Assembly (NCBI RefSeq): GCF_001293775.1
Contig: NZ_LGLN01000067.1
Coordinates: 109,177-163,880, forward strand
Source: Pseudomonas syringae pv. cilantro
Lineage (GTDB): Bacteria; Pseudomonadota; Gammaproteobacteria; Pseudomonadales; Pseudomonadaceae
Direction: 5' to 3'
DNA: 54,704 nt
In this document: piece by piece, positions 1 to 8,580 of the stretch
How positions within the stretch are numbered: position 1 is the first letter of the stretch
How the letters are laid out: every line of letters begins with the position of its first letter
The notes under the pieces: generated by a model
Databases searched by the model: none
What the model was told of the DNA's origin: nothing
The model's input: the letters and a program-made list of their open reading frames with translations, nothing else
Position numbers and translations under genes: made by a program

Positions 1-239
1 ATTGCAGGGAGCTTCCGCAGCTCGGGTTTCTTTTTGGTTGGCATACATGCACCTCTTACTCATGTTATGCCCAAACACAAAATTTCTGACACCCCCAGCT
101 GGTCTATCGCTTTAATCACTGCCTCGCCAAGTGCGTTGCTTCTTTCTGGAGGCATCATTCATTGGGCAAAGCCTCCAGCGTCACTTCTGACCTATCCGGC
201 GTCGGTATTCGCCTGAGACGCTGGAGACCACCTCATCCT
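1..239. other. Left-edge non-coding stretch
   Basis: No convincing gene is seen here on either strand. The short open frames have no ribosome binding site and no recognisable domain. The stretch lies downstream of the SorC-type regulator, which ends at 240. I saw no clear terminator. Confidence 0.5.
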
Positions 240-1193
240 TCACCCCCCCAACCCCCGCGCAGTCCCCACATCCGTAATCAACACATCCAGATATCCCCCC
301 AACAACGCCCCCTTGATCGCCTGCACCTTCCTCACCCCTCCAGCCAACCCCAGCACCCGATTAATCGACCGCAACTTACCCAACCCCATCGACACTACAC
401 ACTCCTCATCCTCTTCCAGCACCGGTTTCCCCTGCGCATCAAAGTACCGCAAGCAGATATCCCCAACCGCCCCACGCTCAGCGAGCACGCGCAGCATGTC
501 TTCGGTGTAGTAGTTGCCGCTGTTGCGCAGCAGTTGTGAGGGTTCGAGTTCGCCGATGCCGACGATGGCGAGGGTGATGCTGTCGAAGCGGTGGAGGACT
601 TCTTTGACTTCTTCCATTTCGACGATGCGTTGTTTGCTTTCCACCGACTGTTCGATGCTCTGCGACGGCAGGAGGAAGGCGGGGCAGTTGAGCAGGGTGG
701 CCAGGCGTTGGGTCAGCAGGGTGGCTTCGAAGGCGCCTTTGTTGCCGACGCCGCCGAGCAGTTGCACGACTTCCTGGGCGCTCTGTTTGCCCGGCTGGGG
801 GTGCATGTGGCTGACCATCGCGCGGATGGTGCTGCTCCACGAGGAGATGCCGATGTGGTCCTGGGCGCTGAGGCTGGTTTCCAGGTAATGCGCGGCGGCA
901 GAGCCGATGGCTTGTTTGATGCTTTCTTCGTCGTCCGGCTCGGTGGCTTCGACGACGATCACCTGGCGTATGCCGTACATGTTTTGTAAGCGGCTTTCGA
1001 GCTCCAGATGCAGGCCTTGCGGGCGCATGACGGTGATTTTCACCACGCCTTCCTGCAAGGCGCGGCGCAGGGCGCGGCTGATGAAGGATTGGGACAGGTC
1101 GAGCCGGGTGGAAATCTCGGACTGTTTGAGTCCTTCTTCATAGTAGAGGCTGGCGATTTTGCTCATCAGCCGTTGTTCTTCGATCTGGCTCAT
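240..1193 (-). CDS. SorC/DeoR-type sugar-binding transcriptional regulator
   Basis: This is a 317-residue regulator of the SorC family. An N-terminal helix-turn-helix of roughly 50 residues (YYEEGLKQSEISTRLDLSQSFISRAL) is followed by a large sugar-phosphate-binding domain with motifs such as GVGNKGAFEA and a C-terminal LITDVGTARGL. The open frame extends upstream to 1244, but the start at 1193 (MSQIEEQRL) matches the usual family N-terminus. It is the last gene of a leftward operon of transporter and dehydrogenase genes, so it probably senses a phosphorylated intermediate of that pathway and controls both divergent transcripts. The family assignment is firm. The inducer is inferred and unknown. 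Confidence 0.88.
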   Translation of the reverse strand: MSQIEEQRLMSKIASLYYEEGLKQSEISTRLDLSQSFISRALRRALQEGVVKITVMRPQGLHLELESRLQNMYGIRQVIVVEATEPDDEESIKQAIGSAAAHYLETSLSAQDHIGISSWSSTIRAMVSHMHPQPGKQSAQEVVQLLGGVGNKGAFEATLLTQRLATLLNCPAFLLPSQSIEQSVESKQRIVEMEEVKEVLHRFDSITLAIVGIGELEPSQLLRNSGNYYTEDMLRVLAERGAVGDICLRYFDAQGKPVLEEDEECVVSMGLGKLRSINRVLGLAGGVRKVQAIKGALLGGYLDVLITDVGTARGLGG

Positions 1194-1274
1194 GCAGGCC
1201 CCAAAAAATGATAGCGATATCCCAAGTGGCGGCGAGGATACCAAACTGGCAGCGGGTCGTGCCTGCCATCGCGG

Positions 1275-2075
1275 TCAGGACATGATCAGCCCGCCATCGA
1301 TGTTGATCGCCTGGCCGGTCAGGTAGGCGGCGTCGTCCGAGGCCAGAAAGGCGACCAGCCCGGCGACGTCCGAGGGTTTGCCGGCGCGGCGCATGGGGAT
1401 GTTGCGGACCCACTCGGCCATCAGTTCGCCTTTGGCATAGCGTTTTTCGTCGGTGCTGAGTATTTCGCCCCAGACGCGGTCGTTGTAGTCCCACATTTCA
1501 CTTTCGATGATGCCGGGGCAGAAGGCATTCACCGTGATGTTGTGCCGCGCCAGTTCCAGCGCAAGGCTTTGGGTGATGCCGATCACGCCCATCTTGCTCG
1601 CGGCGTAATGGGGAGTGTAGATGAAGCCTTGGCGGCCCTGGCCTGACGAGGTGTTGATCAACCGCCCGCTGCCTTGTTTGACCATATAGCGGGCGGCTTC
1701 GCGGCAGCCGAGCCAGACGCCGGTGGTGTTGACCTGCAGGACCTTGTCGAAGTCTGCGCGGGGCATGCTTTCGCAATGGTCGATGGTGATGATGCCGGCG
1801 TTTTGCACCGACACATCGATGCTGCCGAAGCGCTCGTGGGCGCTCTGGTAGAGGCGCTGGATGTCGGCCTCGTCGGTGACGTCGATGCCAAGTGCCAGGC
1901 TGTTGACAGAGTATTCGCTGGCCAGTTGTTCGGAGGTGAACGTCACTCGTTCGAGGTCGTTGGAGGCCAGCACCAGGTTGGCGCCTTCCTGAGCGAAGCG
2001 CTCGGCGATGCCTGCGCCGATGCCTCGGCAGGCACCGGTGATAACCACGGTTTTGCCGCTAAAACGTTGATACAT
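1275..2075 (-). CDS. Short-chain dehydrogenase/reductase (polyol or sugar oxidation)
   Basis: A classical 266-residue SDR. The N-terminal nucleotide motif TGACRGIG is at about residues 14-21, NAG is near residue 92, the catalytic Ser is in the TSSGQG segment, and YAASK supplies the Tyr-Lys pair. The C-terminus GQAINIDGGL is typical of the family. It resembles sorbitol/xylitol/glucitol dehydrogenases. It sits between another SDR and the SorC regulator in a sugar ABC-transporter operon. Together with the divergent kinase and transketolase this suggests oxidation of an imported polyol or sugar to a ketose. The exact substrate cannot be read from the sequence. Confidence 0.88.
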   Translation of the reverse strand: MYQRFSGKTVVITGACRGIGAGIAERFAQEGANLVLASNDLERVTFTSEQLASEYSVNSLALGIDVTDEADIQRLYQSAHERFGSIDVSVQNAGIITIDHCESMPRADFDKVLQVNTTGVWLGCREAARYMVKQGSGRLINTSSGQGRQGFIYTPHYAASKMGVIGITQSLALELARHNITVNAFCPGIIESEMWDYNDRVWGEILSTDEKRYAKGELMAEWVRNIPMRRAGKPSDVAGLVAFLASDDAAYLTGQAINIDGGLIMS

Positions 2076-2105
2076 GGGTGTGCTCCAGTGATGGGCAGGA
2101 CGGGC

Positions 2106-2870
2106 TCACCAGCAGACGAAGCCGCCGTCCACCAGCAGGTCGACGCCGGTGCAGAATGAAGAGGCCTGACTGGCCAGAAAGATTGCCGGGCCGACCATTT
2201 CGTCGACGCTGGCCATGCGCCCCATGGGCGTGGTCTGCTCGAATATTTTCACTTGCTCGGCCACTTCCGGGCGTGAATTCATGGGTGTGGCGGTGTAGCC
2301 GGGGCTGATGCAGTTGACCCGCAAGCCCTTGTTCGCCCACTCCATCGCCAGGCTTTTGCTCAGGTGGATGACGCCTGCTTTCGAGGCGTTGTAGTGCGCT
2401 TGCAGCAGCCCGCGATTGACGATGCTGCCGGACATCGAGGCGATGTTGACGATGGCGCCTTTGCCACGCGGCAGCATGACTGCCGCCTGGGCCTGGCAAC
2501 TGAGAAAGATGCCGGTCAGGTTGATGTCGAGCATGGTCTGCCAGCGTTGCAGCTCCAGCTCTTCGGCGGCCTGGGCGTTGGCGATGCCGGCGCAGTTGAC
2601 GGCGACGCTGAGCGCGCCCAGTTCGGTTTCGGTGCGCGCGATGGCGGCATCCAGCGTCGCGCGGTCGGTGACGGTGCCTTGCAGGGCAAGGGCGCGTCGG
2701 CCCAGTGCGTTGATGCGCTCTACGGTGCTGCCGATGCCTGTGCTGCCCGGCAAGTCAAAACATGCCACGTCCGCCCCGGCCTCGGCAAGGCCGACAGCAA
2801 TGGCCTGACCGATACCGCTGCCAGCGCCGGTCACAAAGGCCACCTGACCATCAAGTCGAAAAAGTCGCAT
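2106..2870 (-). CDS. Second short-chain dehydrogenase/reductase
   Basis: A 254-residue SDR with TGAGSGIG near the N-terminus, NCAGIAN, a Ser in NIASMSGS, YNASK as the catalytic Tyr-Lys, and a C-terminal VDGGFVCW. The start at 2870 (MRLFRLDGQVAFVTG) was preferred over an upstream in-frame start at 2975, because the extra residues look non-native and would overlap the ATPase gene ending at 2902. Paired SDRs in one operon may act on two stereoisomers or at two carbons of the same substrate. This is an inference. The family is clear, the substrate is not. Confidence 0.88.
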   Translation of the reverse strand: MRLFRLDGQVAFVTGAGSGIGQAIAVGLAEAGADVACFDLPGSTGIGSTVERINALGRRALALQGTVTDRATLDAAIARTETELGALSVAVNCAGIANAQAAEELELQRWQTMLDINLTGIFLSCQAQAAVMLPRGKGAIVNIASMSGSIVNRGLLQAHYNASKAGVIHLSKSLAMEWANKGLRVNCISPGYTATPMNSRPEVAEQVKIFEQTTPMGRMASVDEMVGPAIFLASQASSFCTGVDLLVDGGFVCW

Positions 2871-2901
2871 GTTGCTCTCCACGTAATCAGTGTGTTTGCA
2901 C

Positions 2902-4431
2902 TCAGGCGGTGGCCATTTCCATGACTGACACCGGTGTCGCTTCGCCACGTTCAAGGATGCCCATCTGCCTGCCACGGCTCATGACCATGACCCGGTGCGA
3001 CAGGCCCAGCACTTCGTCGAGGTCGGAACTGACCACGATCACGGCCATGCCGGTGGCTGCCAGTTCGGCGATCACCTCGTAGATTGCGGCCCGCGCACCG
3101 ACGTCTATGCCTCGGGTCGGCTCGTCGAGAATGAACACCTTGGGGTTGCGGGCCAGCCATTTGGCGATGATGACTTTCTGCTGATTACCACCGGACAGGC
3201 TGTCGATGCGCTGCTCGGGCGCACCTTTCACGCCGAGGCGCGAAATGGCGTTGCGGGCAAACTCGTGCAGCCCTTTTGGCAATACCCAGTTACCGCTGTG
3301 CAGCAGGTCGGTGTTGCCGTAGACCAGGTTGTCTTCAATCCGGTGCTCGACCACCACGCCTTGTTGTTTGCGGTCTTCCGGCACCAGCACCACGCCTGCC
3401 TGAATCGCTTGCGAAGGCGAGCGCAGGTGAACGGTTTCGCCATCCAGCTGCATGTGGCCCTGAATATCCCGGGCTGCGCCGGCAATCACCCGGATCAGTT
3501 CGGTACGGCCTGCGCCGACTACGCCGGCGATGCCGAACACTTCTCCGGCGCGCACGCTGAAGTCGATGCCGTGCAGGGCGAACTCGCGGCAGGTCAGGTC
3601 CTTGACCTGCAGCATCACGCGATCCTGCGGGGCCTGAAGGGCAGGGAATATGCGCTCCAGACTGCGCCCGACCATTTGCTCGACCAGTTCACGCACCGGC
3701 ACTTGAGCCGTGGCATGCAGCGCGATCTGGCGACCATCGCGCAGCACCAGAATACGGTCGGCGATCCGCGCGATTTCCTCCAGACGATGGCTGATGTAGA
3801 TGAACGACACGCCCTCCGCTTTAAGGCGCTCGACCTGCTGAAACAGCAGCTCGGTTTCTTCACCGCCAAGGGCCGCCGTGGGTTCGTCGAGAATCAGCAG
3901 GCGTGCGTTCAGGGTCAGGGCTTTGGCGATCTCGACCAGTTGCTGCGCGGCCACGCTCAGGCCCTCGACCTTGCGCGACGCCGGCACATTCAGGCCGAGG
4001 CGTTCCAGCTGTTTTTGCGCCTGCGCTTGCATGTAGTCGCGGTCAACCTTGCCGTGGCGCATCGGCAGCCGCCCGACAAAGATGTTCTCGGCAATCGACA
4101 ACTGCGCCAGCAGGCGAATTTCCTGATGGATCAGGCCGATACCGGCACCCAGCGCCGCACCCGGCGAGGCGGGCGCGTAATCCTCGCCGAGCCAGCTCAT
4201 GGAGCCTCCCGTCTCAGGCTGCACCAGGCCCGCGATAATCGACGACAGGGTCGATTTGCCTGCGCCGTTTTCGCCGAGCAGGGCGAGCACTTCGCCCGGC
4301 CGCACATCGACGTTGATCTGCGACAGCACCTGCACCGGGCCGTAGGACTTGCCGATGTTGCGCAGGCACAGCACCGCCGCAGGTGGGACCTCAGGGTTGT
4401 GGGGCGTCGGGTTATCCAGAACAGCATGCAT
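2902..4431 (-). CDS. Ribose-type sugar ABC transporter, double ATPase subunit (RbsA/XylG-like)
   Basis: A 509-residue fused ATPase of the carbohydrate uptake transporter 2 class. The first nucleotide-binding domain has Walker A GENGAGKST at 53-61 and Walker B LLILDEPTAAL. The second has the degenerate Walker A GVVGAGRTEL usual for this class, plus an intact signature LSGGNQQK and FILDEPTRGID. It energises import by the permease at 5446-6447 with the binding protein at 4447-5379. The gene lies 15 bp after the binding-protein gene. The length fits RbsA/MglA relatives. Confidence 0.93.
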   Translation of the reverse strand: MHAVLDNPTPHNPEVPPAAVLCLRNIGKSYGPVQVLSQINVDVRPGEVLALLGENGAGKSTLSSIIAGLVQPETGGSMSWLGEDYAPASPGAALGAGIGLIHQEIRLLAQLSIAENIFVGRLPMRHGKVDRDYMQAQAQKQLERLGLNVPASRKVEGLSVAAQQLVEIAKALTLNARLLILDEPTAALGGEETELLFQQVERLKAEGVSFIYISHRLEEIARIADRILVLRDGRQIALHATAQVPVRELVEQMVGRSLERIFPALQAPQDRVMLQVKDLTCREFALHGIDFSVRAGEVFGIAGVVGAGRTELIRVIAGAARDIQGHMQLDGETVHLRSPSQAIQAGVVLVPEDRKQQGVVVEHRIEDNLVYGNTDLLHSGNWVLPKGLHEFARNAISRLGVKGAPEQRIDSLSGGNQQKVIIAKWLARNPKVFILDEPTRGIDVGARAAIYEVIAELAATGMAVIVVSSDLDEVLGLSHRVMVMSRGRQMGILERGEATPVSVMEMATA

Positions 4432-4446
4432 GGCGAACTCCCTGGC

Positions 4447-5379
4447 TCAAGGATGCTGTTGCAGGAAAGGCGCGACGTTGTCTTTGGTGGTCAGCACGGT
4501 TTCGAGCAGTTGTTCCTTGGGTACGGCTTTGCCAGCCTTGAGGTCCAGCGCAGAGGCAACGGCCATGCGGCCCATTTTCTGCGTCTGCTGGGTCATGGTC
4601 GCTTGCAGCACGCCGCTGTTCACGGCCTTGAGACCCGCCACGTCACCGTCGAAGCCGACCACCACCACCGGCTGCCCCAGATTGGCCACCTTCACTGCCT
4701 GCGCGGCACCCAACGCCATGGCATCGGCGCGGCCGAAGAACACGGTGATGTTCGGGTCACGCTGCAACAGGTCCTGAGCGACTGCAAAGCCTTTGTCCTG
4801 CGCCCACTCGGCAGGCTGTTCGGCGACGACTTTCAGGTCGGGGAAGCCTTTCAGGCCTTCCTTGAAACCTTTGGCGCGGTCGTTTTCCGGCGTGGTGCCC
4901 AACTGCCCTTGAAGGATGGCGATGCGGCCTTTGCCGCCCGTCACTTTGCCGACGTATTCGGCAAGCGTGCGCGCACCGGCAACGCTGTCGCTGGCAATAA
5001 ATGTATCGCCGGGTGCGTCAGGCGCGTTGCGGTCCACGGCAATCACCGGAATCCCCGCCGCCTTGGCGGCTTTGACCGGCACACCAGCGGCAGTGGCGCC
5101 AGCCGGAATGTAGATCAGCGCGTCGATCTGACGGGTGATCAGGTCTTCGATCTGGCTGACCTGAGTCGAGGAGTTGCCCTGTGCGTCAACGGTGATGATC
5201 TTCACCCCGCGGGCTTTGCCTTCGGCTTCGACCGACTGTTTGATCTGGTTGAAGAAGTCAGCCTGCAGATTGGCCACGGCCAGGCCGATGGTCAGCTCTT
5301 TGGCCCAGGTCGAACCTGCGGTGGTGAGGGTGGCGGCGGCCAGAGCCGTGGCGAGCAGCAGTTTTTTGGTCATGAACAT
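4447..5379 (-). CDS. Periplasmic sugar-binding protein (RbsB-like)
   Basis: A 310-residue periplasmic binding protein of the ribose/galactose type. It begins with a signal peptide (MFMTKKLLLATALAAATL, likely cleaved after STWA) and then the family opening ELTIGLAVANLQADFF. Internal motifs DALIYIPAGA and VIAVDRNAPDAPGDTFIASD are typical of hexose/pentose binders. The start at 5379 follows a good AGGAG site 8 nt upstream. A second in-frame ATG lies two codons later and an upstream frame start lies at 5418. It delivers substrate to the neighbouring permease and ATPase. The ligand is unknown. Confidence 0.92.
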   Translation of the reverse strand: MFMTKKLLLATALAAATLTTAGSTWAKELTIGLAVANLQADFFNQIKQSVEAEGKARGVKIITVDAQGNSSTQVSQIEDLITRQIDALIYIPAGATAAGVPVKAAKAAGIPVIAVDRNAPDAPGDTFIASDSVAGARTLAEYVGKVTGGKGRIAILQGQLGTTPENDRAKGFKEGLKGFPDLKVVAEQPAEWAQDKGFAVAQDLLQRDPNITVFFGRADAMALGAAQAVKVANLGQPVVVVGFDGDVAGLKAVNSGVLQATMTQQTQKMGRMAVASALDLKAGKAVPKEQLLETVLTTKDNVAPFLQQHP

Positions 5380-5445
5380 GGCGGTGACTCCTGATTTTAT
5401 TGTTGGGGATGTCAACATCGGTCAAGCGCAAAACGGCACAGCTTC

Positions 5446-6447
5446 TTAATGAGCACTGTTGGAACGGCGACGCAAGGTATCAATGGTCACAGCAAGGGCA
5501 ATGACCACGCCTATGACCACTTGTTGAATGAAAGGCGAAACACCAAGCAGGTTGAGGCCGTTGCGCAGCACGCCGATGATCAGCACACCGACCAGCGTGC
5601 CGCCGACGCTGCCGACACCGCCGCTGAGGCTGGCACCGCCGATGACCACCGCGGCGATAGCGTCCAGTTCCAGCGTCAGCCCGGCACTGGGTTGCGAGGA
5701 GTCGAGGCGGGCGGCCATGGTCACGGCGGCTATACCGGCCAGCGCACCGCTGATGGCGTACACCCACAAGGTGATGGCGCGCACCTTGATCCCCGACAGC
5801 CGCGCCACTTCAGGGCTGCCACCAATGGCGTACAGGTTGCGACCGCCGGCCCGAAAGCGCAGGAACACCCAGGCCACCACCAGCATGACCAGAAACAGCC
5901 CGACCGTAGCCGATAAGAAGCCGAAATGACGCACCGTGGCCAGGCTGGTGAACCACTCGGGATAACCGACGATCTGCCGGCCCTCGGTGAGAATGTTCGC
6001 CAGGCCGCGGGCGACCGACATCATGGTCAGCGTGGCGATGAAGGCGGGCAGTCGGGCGTAGGTAATCAACAAGCCGGACACCAGGCCTGCGAGCATGCCG
6101 GTCGCGATGGCCACCGGGATCGCCAGGCCCAGCGCCAGGCCTTGATCCTGATACAGCCAGCCGAGCATCATCATCGAAAAAGCCAGTACCGAACCGACTG
6201 ACAGGTCAATGCCGCCGATGACGATCACCGCAGTCATGCCGATGGCGAGAATGCCCAGCACCGTTACCTGATCAAGAATGTTCAGGCCGTTGCGCAGGGT
6301 GAAGAAGAATTCGGAGCTGAAGGAGAAGACCAGCACCAGCAACGCGAGGCCGATCAGCGGGCCACCGATGTTATTGGGCAGCAGCTTGAGCAACCCCCCA
6401 CGGCTCTGCGGCTTGACGGCCTGATGCACTGGCGCTTTGGCGTCCAT
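5446..6447 (-). CDS. Ribose-type ABC transporter permease (RbsC-like)
   Basis: A 333-residue integral membrane permease of the BPD_transp_2 family, with 8-10 hydrophobic segments beginning at LIGLALLVLVFSF. Conserved features include the GMTAVIVIGGIDLSVGSVLA motif and the C-terminal loop NGLNLLGVSPFIQQVVIGVV. It is the first gene of the leftward operon, 66 bp before the binding-protein gene. It is transcribed away from the transketolase operon across a 362-bp control region. Family and role are clear. The substrate is not. Confidence 0.93.
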   Translation of the reverse strand: MDAKAPVHQAVKPQSRGGLLKLLPNNIGGPLIGLALLVLVFSFSSEFFFTLRNGLNILDQVTVLGILAIGMTAVIVIGGIDLSVGSVLAFSMMMLGWLYQDQGLALGLAIPVAIATGMLAGLVSGLLITYARLPAFIATLTMMSVARGLANILTEGRQIVGYPEWFTSLATVRHFGFLSATVGLFLVMLVVAWVFLRFRAGGRNLYAIGGSPEVARLSGIKVRAITLWVYAISGALAGIAAVTMAARLDSSQPSAGLTLELDAIAAVVIGGASLSGGVGSVGGTLVGVLIIGVLRNGLNLLGVSPFIQQVVIGVVIALAVTIDTLRRRSNSAH

Positions 6448-6564
6448 AGGGTTCTCCGGATTTATTCTTGTAGGAGTTTTTCTGGCTGCTTGAATATATA
6501 TGCATGCCTGACTGTTAATTCAGATTCCAGCCGTGGCGCGATAAAGTCAAGCGGTTTAATTTTC

Positions 6565-6583
6565 TTCACTTTCGATCAGTGAA
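6565..6583. promoter_or_regulatory. Inverted repeat, candidate operator 1
   Basis: Perfect 6-bp arms TTCACT and AGTGAA are separated by 7 bp. The site lies between divergent operons that include a SorC-type regulator. Function is inferred from position and symmetry only. Confidence 0.35.
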
Positions 6584-6730
6584 CGCTTTTCTGCCCTGAA
6601 AACCCCTCGGTAGAAGCCTGCGTTGGTAATTCCACACGTTCTTCAAAAGGCCTATCGGCATTCTTTTTTGTGTTTCCGCGTCGGGTCTGCTTGACCTGCA
6701 AGACGATCAGCGTCTAAATATAAATATATT

Positions 6731-6742
6731 TTCAGCGCTGAA
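6731..6742. promoter_or_regulatory. Perfect 12-bp palindrome, candidate operator 2
   Basis: TTCAGCGCTGAA is a perfect palindrome. It is flanked by AT-rich near-symmetric arms (ATATATT on one side, TAAATATT on the other), about 70 bp upstream of the transketolase gene. Its ends match candidate operator 1. Confidence 0.4.
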
Positions 6743-6809
6743 TAAATATTCAAGAGCTTTACATAACAATAAATATTCGCCGCGTGGCCAGCCCCACAGG
6801 AGCCGCTCC

Positions 6810-7646
6810 ATGAATGCCTTCCGCTACGATGCCCAGCAGATCAAAGAACAGGCACGCCTGATCAGACGCAATGTCATCACCCTGAACGCCGGATCGCCCG
6901 CGGGAGGGCACACGGGGGCTGATCTTTCGGAAACCGACATCCTCGCCACGTTGTATTTCCGGATTCTCGACATCAGCCCCGAGCGCATCGAAGATCCGGC
7001 GCGGGATATCTACATCCAGAGCAAAGGCCACGGGGTCGGCGGGTTGTATTGCTGTCTGGCCCAGGCCGGTTACATTCCCGAAGCGTGGCTGCCTGAATAT
7101 CAGCACTTCAATTCGCACCTGCCGGGCCACCCGGTGCGGCAGAAGACGCCAGGCATCGAACTCAATACCGGCGCGCTGGGTCACGGCCTGCCGGTTGCGG
7201 TGGGCCTGGCGCTGGCGGCGAAAATGTCCGGGAGCAACAAGCGAATTTACGTGCTGACCGGCGATGGCGAACTGGCGGAAGGCTCGAACTGGGAGGCGGC
7301 GATGGCAGCCGCCAAGTACGGCCTGGACAACCTGTTCGTGATCGTCGACAAGAACAAACTGCAGCTGGCGGGTTTGACCGCAGAGATCATGCCGCTGGAC
7401 CCGCTCGACGTAAAATGGGCCGCGTTCGGCTTTGCGGTCAGCGAGTGCGACGGAAACGACGTCGAACAACTGGTCAGCACCCTGGAGCAGATGCAGACGC
7501 GTAAGGGTGCGCCTCAGGTGCTGATTGCCCACACCATCAAGGGCAAAGGCGTTTCGTTCATCGAAGCTCGGCCCGAATGGCACCATCGGGTGCCCAAAGG
7601 CGACGAAGTCAGCGCAGCGCTGGAGGAGTTGAATCATGGCGAGTGA
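6810..7646 (+). CDS. Transketolase, N-terminal (ThDP-binding) subunit
   Basis: A 278-residue protein equal to the N-terminal half of transketolase. It has the SKGHG region at 71-75, NTGALGHGLPVAVG, and the thiamine diphosphate motif GDGELAEGSNWEAAM starting at 151 with its Asn in VDKN near 182. A good AGGAG site lies 7 nt before the ATG. The stop overlaps the start of the C-terminal subunit by 11 bp, so the two are translationally coupled. Split transketolases next to an FGGY kinase are known from pathways in which a ketose phosphate is cleaved by two-carbon transfer, for example apulose-4-phosphate in apiose use. The assignment to such a pathway is inferred. Confidence 0.9.
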   Translation: MNAFRYDAQQIKEQARLIRRNVITLNAGSPAGGHTGADLSETDILATLYFRILDISPERIEDPARDIYIQSKGHGVGGLYCCLAQAGYIPEAWLPEYQHFNSHLPGHPVRQKTPGIELNTGALGHGLPVAVGLALAAKMSGSNKRIYVLTGDGELAEGSNWEAAMAAAKYGLDNLFVIVDKNKLQLAGLTAEIMPLDPLDVKWAAFGFAVSECDGNDVEQLVSTLEQMQTRKGAPQVLIAHTIKGKGVSFIEARPEWHHRVPKGDEVSAALEELNHGE

Positions 7647-8568
7647 ACATTTTGCCAGTGTCATGGTGGAAGCCTTTATCGCTGCCGTCGAAGAAGGCCT
7701 GGACCTGGTGCCGGTGGTCAGCGACTCGACCTCTACCGCCAAGATCGCCCCCTTCATGCAGCGCTTCCCGGAGCGGGTCATCAACGTCGGGATTGCCGAA
7801 CAGTCGCTGGTGGGCGTCGCCGCCGGGCTGGCGCTGGGCGGCAAGATAGCTGCCACCTGCAACGCCGCGCCGTTCCTGATTTCCCGGGCCAATGAACAGG
7901 TCAAGGTCGACGTGTGCTACAACCAGGCCAACGTCAAAATGTTCGGTCTCAATTCAGGCACCAGTTATGGGCCGCTGGCCAGCACCCATCATTGTCTGGA
8001 CGACATTTCGGTCATGCGCGGCTTTGGCAACGTGCAGATTTTTGCCCCGTCCGACCCGTTGGAGTGCCGGCAGATCATCGATTACGCGCTGCGTTATCAC
8101 GGCCCGGTGTACATCCGCCTCGACGGCAAGCCGCTGCGTGAACTGCATGACCCCGGCTATCGCTTCGCGCCCGGAAAAGTGGATATCCTGCGCCGTGGTT
8201 CAGACCTGACCATCGTCGCACTGGGTTCGGTGGTGCATGAGGCGGTCGACGCTGCGGCGCGGCTGGCGGAGCAGGGGCTCGACGCGCAGGTCATCAACCT
8301 GTCTTCGATTCGTCCGCTGCAACGTGATGCGCTGCTCAGCGCCCTGAGCGGCAGTCGCGGGGTGATTACCGTCGAAGAACATAATATCAACGGCGGGCTT
8401 GGCAGCCTGGTGGCCGAATTGCTGGCCGAGAACGCACTGGGTATCACCCTGATTCGCCTTGGCATCGGTGATGGCGAATACGCAGCAGCGGGTGCCCGTG
8501 AGCCGACTCGTGCCTTGCATGGCATTGATGCGGACGGCATTGTCGCGGCGGCTGAACGTTTGCGTTAG
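7636..8568 (+). CDS. Transketolase, C-terminal (pyrimidine-binding) subunit
   Basis: A 310-residue protein matching the pyrimidine-binding and C-terminal domains of transketolase. SDSTSTAKIAPF is followed by RVINVGIAEQSLVGVAAGLALGGK, whose Glu is the conserved catalytic residue, and by the C-terminal segment GVITVEEHNINGGLGS. GGAGGAG lies upstream of the ATG inside the preceding gene. With the N-terminal subunit it would form a heterotetrameric transketolase. The natural acceptor and donor are not known. A dedicated pathway role is suggested by the kinase that follows after 12 bp. Confidence 0.9.
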   Translation: MASEHFASVMVEAFIAAVEEGLDLVPVVSDSTSTAKIAPFMQRFPERVINVGIAEQSLVGVAAGLALGGKIAATCNAAPFLISRANEQVKVDVCYNQANVKMFGLNSGTSYGPLASTHHCLDDISVMRGFGNVQIFAPSDPLECRQIIDYALRYHGPVYIRLDGKPLRELHDPGYRFAPGKVDILRRGSDLTIVALGSVVHEAVDAAARLAEQGLDAQVINLSSIRPLQRDALLSALSGSRGVITVEEHNINGGLGSLVAELLAENALGITLIRLGIGDGEYAAAGAREPTRALHGIDADGIVAAAERLR

Positions 8569-8580
8569 GGGTATTTCTGT

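Larger units (their letters stand above)
6448..6809. promoter_or_regulatory. Divergent control region between sugar transporter and transketolase/kinase operons
   Basis: No gene is seen in these 362 bp. Two dyads with TTCA/TGAA ends are present: TTCACT-N7-AGTGAA at 6565-6583 and the 12-bp palindrome TTCAGCGCTGAA at 6731-6742, the latter in an unusually AT-rich segment at 6715-6780. They are plausible operators for the SorC-type regulator at 240-1193. An AGGAG ribosome binding site precedes the ATG at 6810. Confidence 0.5.

Noticed and set aside
2995..5394. 799-codon plus-strand open frame
   Set aside because: Antisense of the ABC ATPase and binding-protein genes. The length is explained by high third-position GC.
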